From assembly GCA_963920635.1 (NCBI GenBank), contig OY987306.1, positions 13,100,001 to 13,164,000 on the forward strand: DNA of 64,000 bases, read 5' to 3'. Source of the stretch: Pseudeuparius sepicola (taxonomy: Eukaryota; Arthropoda; Insecta; Coleoptera; Anthribidae). The position numbers and the translations under genes are program-made. Positions 62,143-64,000 of this stretch are shown piece after piece; within the stretch, counting starts at the first letter, position 1; each line of letters begins with the position of its first letter. The notes beneath the pieces were generated by a model. That model searched no databases. It had not been told where the DNA came from and worked only from the letters and a program-made list of their open reading frames with translations.

Positions 62143-63853
62143 GTATGTGATATACCTGTGAGATTTGACACTTACCGAGGTAGAGATAGTTTGACATTCT
62201 TCGTCATAGGCGTCCCAAATAGGAGGTCAAATGGCTAAAATTCGCAAAAAAATTTGGTTTGTGCTTTTTTCAGGATTTATTGCAAAATTATGAAATCTCG
62301 GGATATTTTACGAAAAAAGGTGCTTTTGTTAAATTTTGATATCATGCATCGTTCTCGAGTAATTTGAAATTGAAATTTTCTTTGCAGTGATGGAATGCAT
62401 ATTATAAAATATTGAAAAAAAGGAATCATAGCAGCTAATGGCTATGGAAGAAATTTCAAATAGGAAGGTCTACTACTTTATGTTCGTGGCAGTACCTTGG
62501 CAAAATTTTTAACAAGAAGTTCCACTTTTCTAAAACAAACAAAACAGGACGTACCTATTAAAATAATTTAATCATCACATTTTCAAAAACGAAGCAATAA
62601 CAATACATTCTGACAAGAACAATTTAAATTCGAGTCCGTCCACTTATGATAACAGCTGTTCAAAATGATTTCCATTTTGTTCGATACAAATTATCGCACG
62701 ACGCCTTATAGCGCTTGATGCTCGCAAAATATGAATGCCAACCAACTGCCGTAGTTCTTCCAATGTATCAACTTCAGTTGCATAAACTAAATTGTTTAGG
62801 TAAATGACCCCATAAATAATAATCAAGGGGATTAAGATCCGGCGATCGCGGTGGCCAAGGTATGGGACCGCCCCTACCAATCCACCTACCAGGAAAATTC
62901 TCATTCAACCAGACCCTAACATTTCATCCGAAATGAGCAAGCGCCCCGTCGTGCTGGTAGTACATATTAACCCTTGCATTTATAGGGACATCTTCCAAAA
63001 GTTGGCCCAGATTATTTTGGAGAAAATTGAGGTATTCATTAGCGTTAAGACGGTAGGGTAATTCTATGGGACCAATTAATTGATCTCCTATAATACCTGC
63101 CCAATTTTTTGTGAATTTTAGCCATTTGACCTCCCATTTGGGACGCCTATGATGAAGAATGTCAAACTATCTCTACCTCGGTAAATGTCAAATCTCACAG
63201 GTTTATCACATACCAAATTTCAAAATTTTATCTTTGCTCGTTCTGGAGATATTTAGAAATACCCGTTTGCGAAACTGCCCCTTTCGGGGGCTGTAGCCCC
63301 CTTAGGGGGCATTTTTGAGGTCATGTTTATAGGAACTTTTTATATTTTTTTGGGTCGCGGAACGCGCTGGTAAATCATCGCAGGCTAATTTCTAATTTGC
63401 ATTTTTGTGGCAAATTGCAAAAAAAAATTCAAAACGGTTTTACTCAAAAATGGTGCATGTTATCGAAGTTTCACAAGAGCACCTTTTTTTTGTATAAGAC
63501 ACTGAAATTTCATAATTTTGAAATAAATGGTGAAAAAAGGCACACACAAAAAAAAAGGGTATTTTTAACCCCTTGACCCCCCCCCATTTGGGACGCCTAT
63601 GTTGAAGAATGTCAAACTATCTCTTCCTCGGTAAATGTCAAATCTCACAGATATATCACATACCAAATTTCAAAATTTTATCTTTGCTCGTTCTGGAGAT
63701 ATTTAGAAATACCCGTTTGCGAAACTGCCCCTTTCGGGGGCTATAGCCCCCTTAGGGGGCATTTTTGAGGTCATGTTTATAGAAACTTTTTTCATTTTTT
63801 TGGGTCGCAGAACGCGCTGGTAAATTATGGCAGGCTAATTTCGGGACACCCTG
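61953..63853 (-). mobile_element. Mariner-like element J with C-terminal transposase remnant
   Basis: TA-CAGGGTGTCCCGAAATTAGC at the left and GCTAATTTCGGGACACCCTG-TA at the right. The arms contain the GC-rich hairpin CCCCCTAAGGGGGCTATAG and the CGCGACCCAAAAAAATG block. The right arm is present twice (63115-63400 and 63580-63853). Left-arm copies also start at about 59431 and 60692 within the tandem units. Confidence 0.85.
62644..63110 (-). pseudogene. Mariner-like transposase C-terminal half (DD41D-type spacing)
   Basis: The minus strand reads LPYRLNANEYLNFLQNNLGQ, then YYQHDGALAHFG (second catalytic Asp), a stop, VRVWLNENFPGRWIGRGG, and PRSPDLNPLDYYLWGH (third catalytic Asp). After a frame slip it continues NLVYATEVDTLEELRQLVGI and NGNHFEQLL, the usual end of these transposases. 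Forty-one positions separate the two Asp residues, the spacing of DD41D mariner relatives. The N-terminal DNA-binding and first Asp regions are missing. The open 86-codon part (62644-62904) is only the tail. Confidence 0.85.
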
Positions 63854-63855
63854 TA

Positions 63856-64000
63856 TACCCAAATTTTGAGGCATTGGGCATTGGCATTGGGAATACTGGT
63901 AATGGTTGCAGTTTTGGTCTTCGGGATTTCGCCGTTTTATGGTATTTAGAAGCCACCCACGACTTATTAGTGTCATTTTGTTTTTCCATTGGACCGAATC
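63856..64000. other. Window end, nothing recognised
   Basis: Contains short GGCATTGG repeats at 63872-63890. No gene or element end is visible. Confidence 0.4.

Noticed and set aside
1..64000. CRISPR arrays, bacterial operons, rRNA genes
   Set aside because: No regularly spaced direct repeats with unique spacers, no ribosomal sequence and no prokaryotic gene organisation were seen; tandem repeats here are satellites.

Overview
This is a eukaryotic window, almost certainly from an insect (or another arthropod) with a large, transposon-swollen genome. The evidence is spliced genes with GT-AG introns, the absence of operons, AT-rich sequence full of short TAGGTACCTA-like words, and relics of Ty3/Gypsy, Tc1/mariner, IS630-like, hAT, P/THAP and non-LTR elements. 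The order cannot be assigned from the sequence alone.

The one convincing host gene lies on the + strand at 9168-30968. It is a five-exon MCRIP/FAM195 family gene (MAPK-regulated corepressor-interacting protein) encoding 126 residues. All coding exons are 51-137 nt, so it is easy to miss. Exons 1-3 sit within 365 bp; introns 3 and 4 are 12.2 kb and 9.0 kb and are packed with transposon debris. A second, smaller spliced coding unit (THAP domain, 82 aa) lies at 18217-18657 inside intron 3.

Region by region. 1-3660: a MULE-like inverted-repeat element with a 9-bp target duplication, small foldback repeats, and the edge of a 120-bp satellite. 3661-8120: a short-LTR Ty3/Gypsy element (Gag-protease, RT, RNase H, integrase) with frame breaks and a 5-bp target duplication, inserted into that satellite. 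9168-30968: the MCRIP gene. Its introns hold two internally deleted 8-bp-duplication elements (one with a THAP first exon), an IS630-like element inserted in a long-TIR repeat, a DIRS-like gag fragment, a 60-bp minisatellite, a P-transposase C-terminal fragment, a decayed hAT transposase, and MITEs. 31220-33250: nested inverted repeats carrying two opposed mariner-like transposase fragments. 33340-36942: a Tc1-like element carrying a nested P-like THAP element. 37060-37833: a second, deleted Tc1-like element. 39.6-58.9 kb: long-TIR elements, many starting CAGGGTG next to a TA, often nested, with one non-LTR RT fragment and another 120-bp satellite array. 58361-62142: three almost identical 1.26-kb tandem copies. 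61953-63853: a mariner-like element with a C-terminal transposase remnant.

Apart from MCRIP, and possibly the THAP minigene, nothing looks like a functioning host gene. Most long reading frames are transposon fragments or chance frames in inverted repeats. The most notable patterns are the hidden MCRIP gene, four separate P/THAP-superfamily relics within 25 kb, the convergence of unrelated foldback families on the same TA-CAGGGTG terminus, and the recent 1.26-kb triplication.
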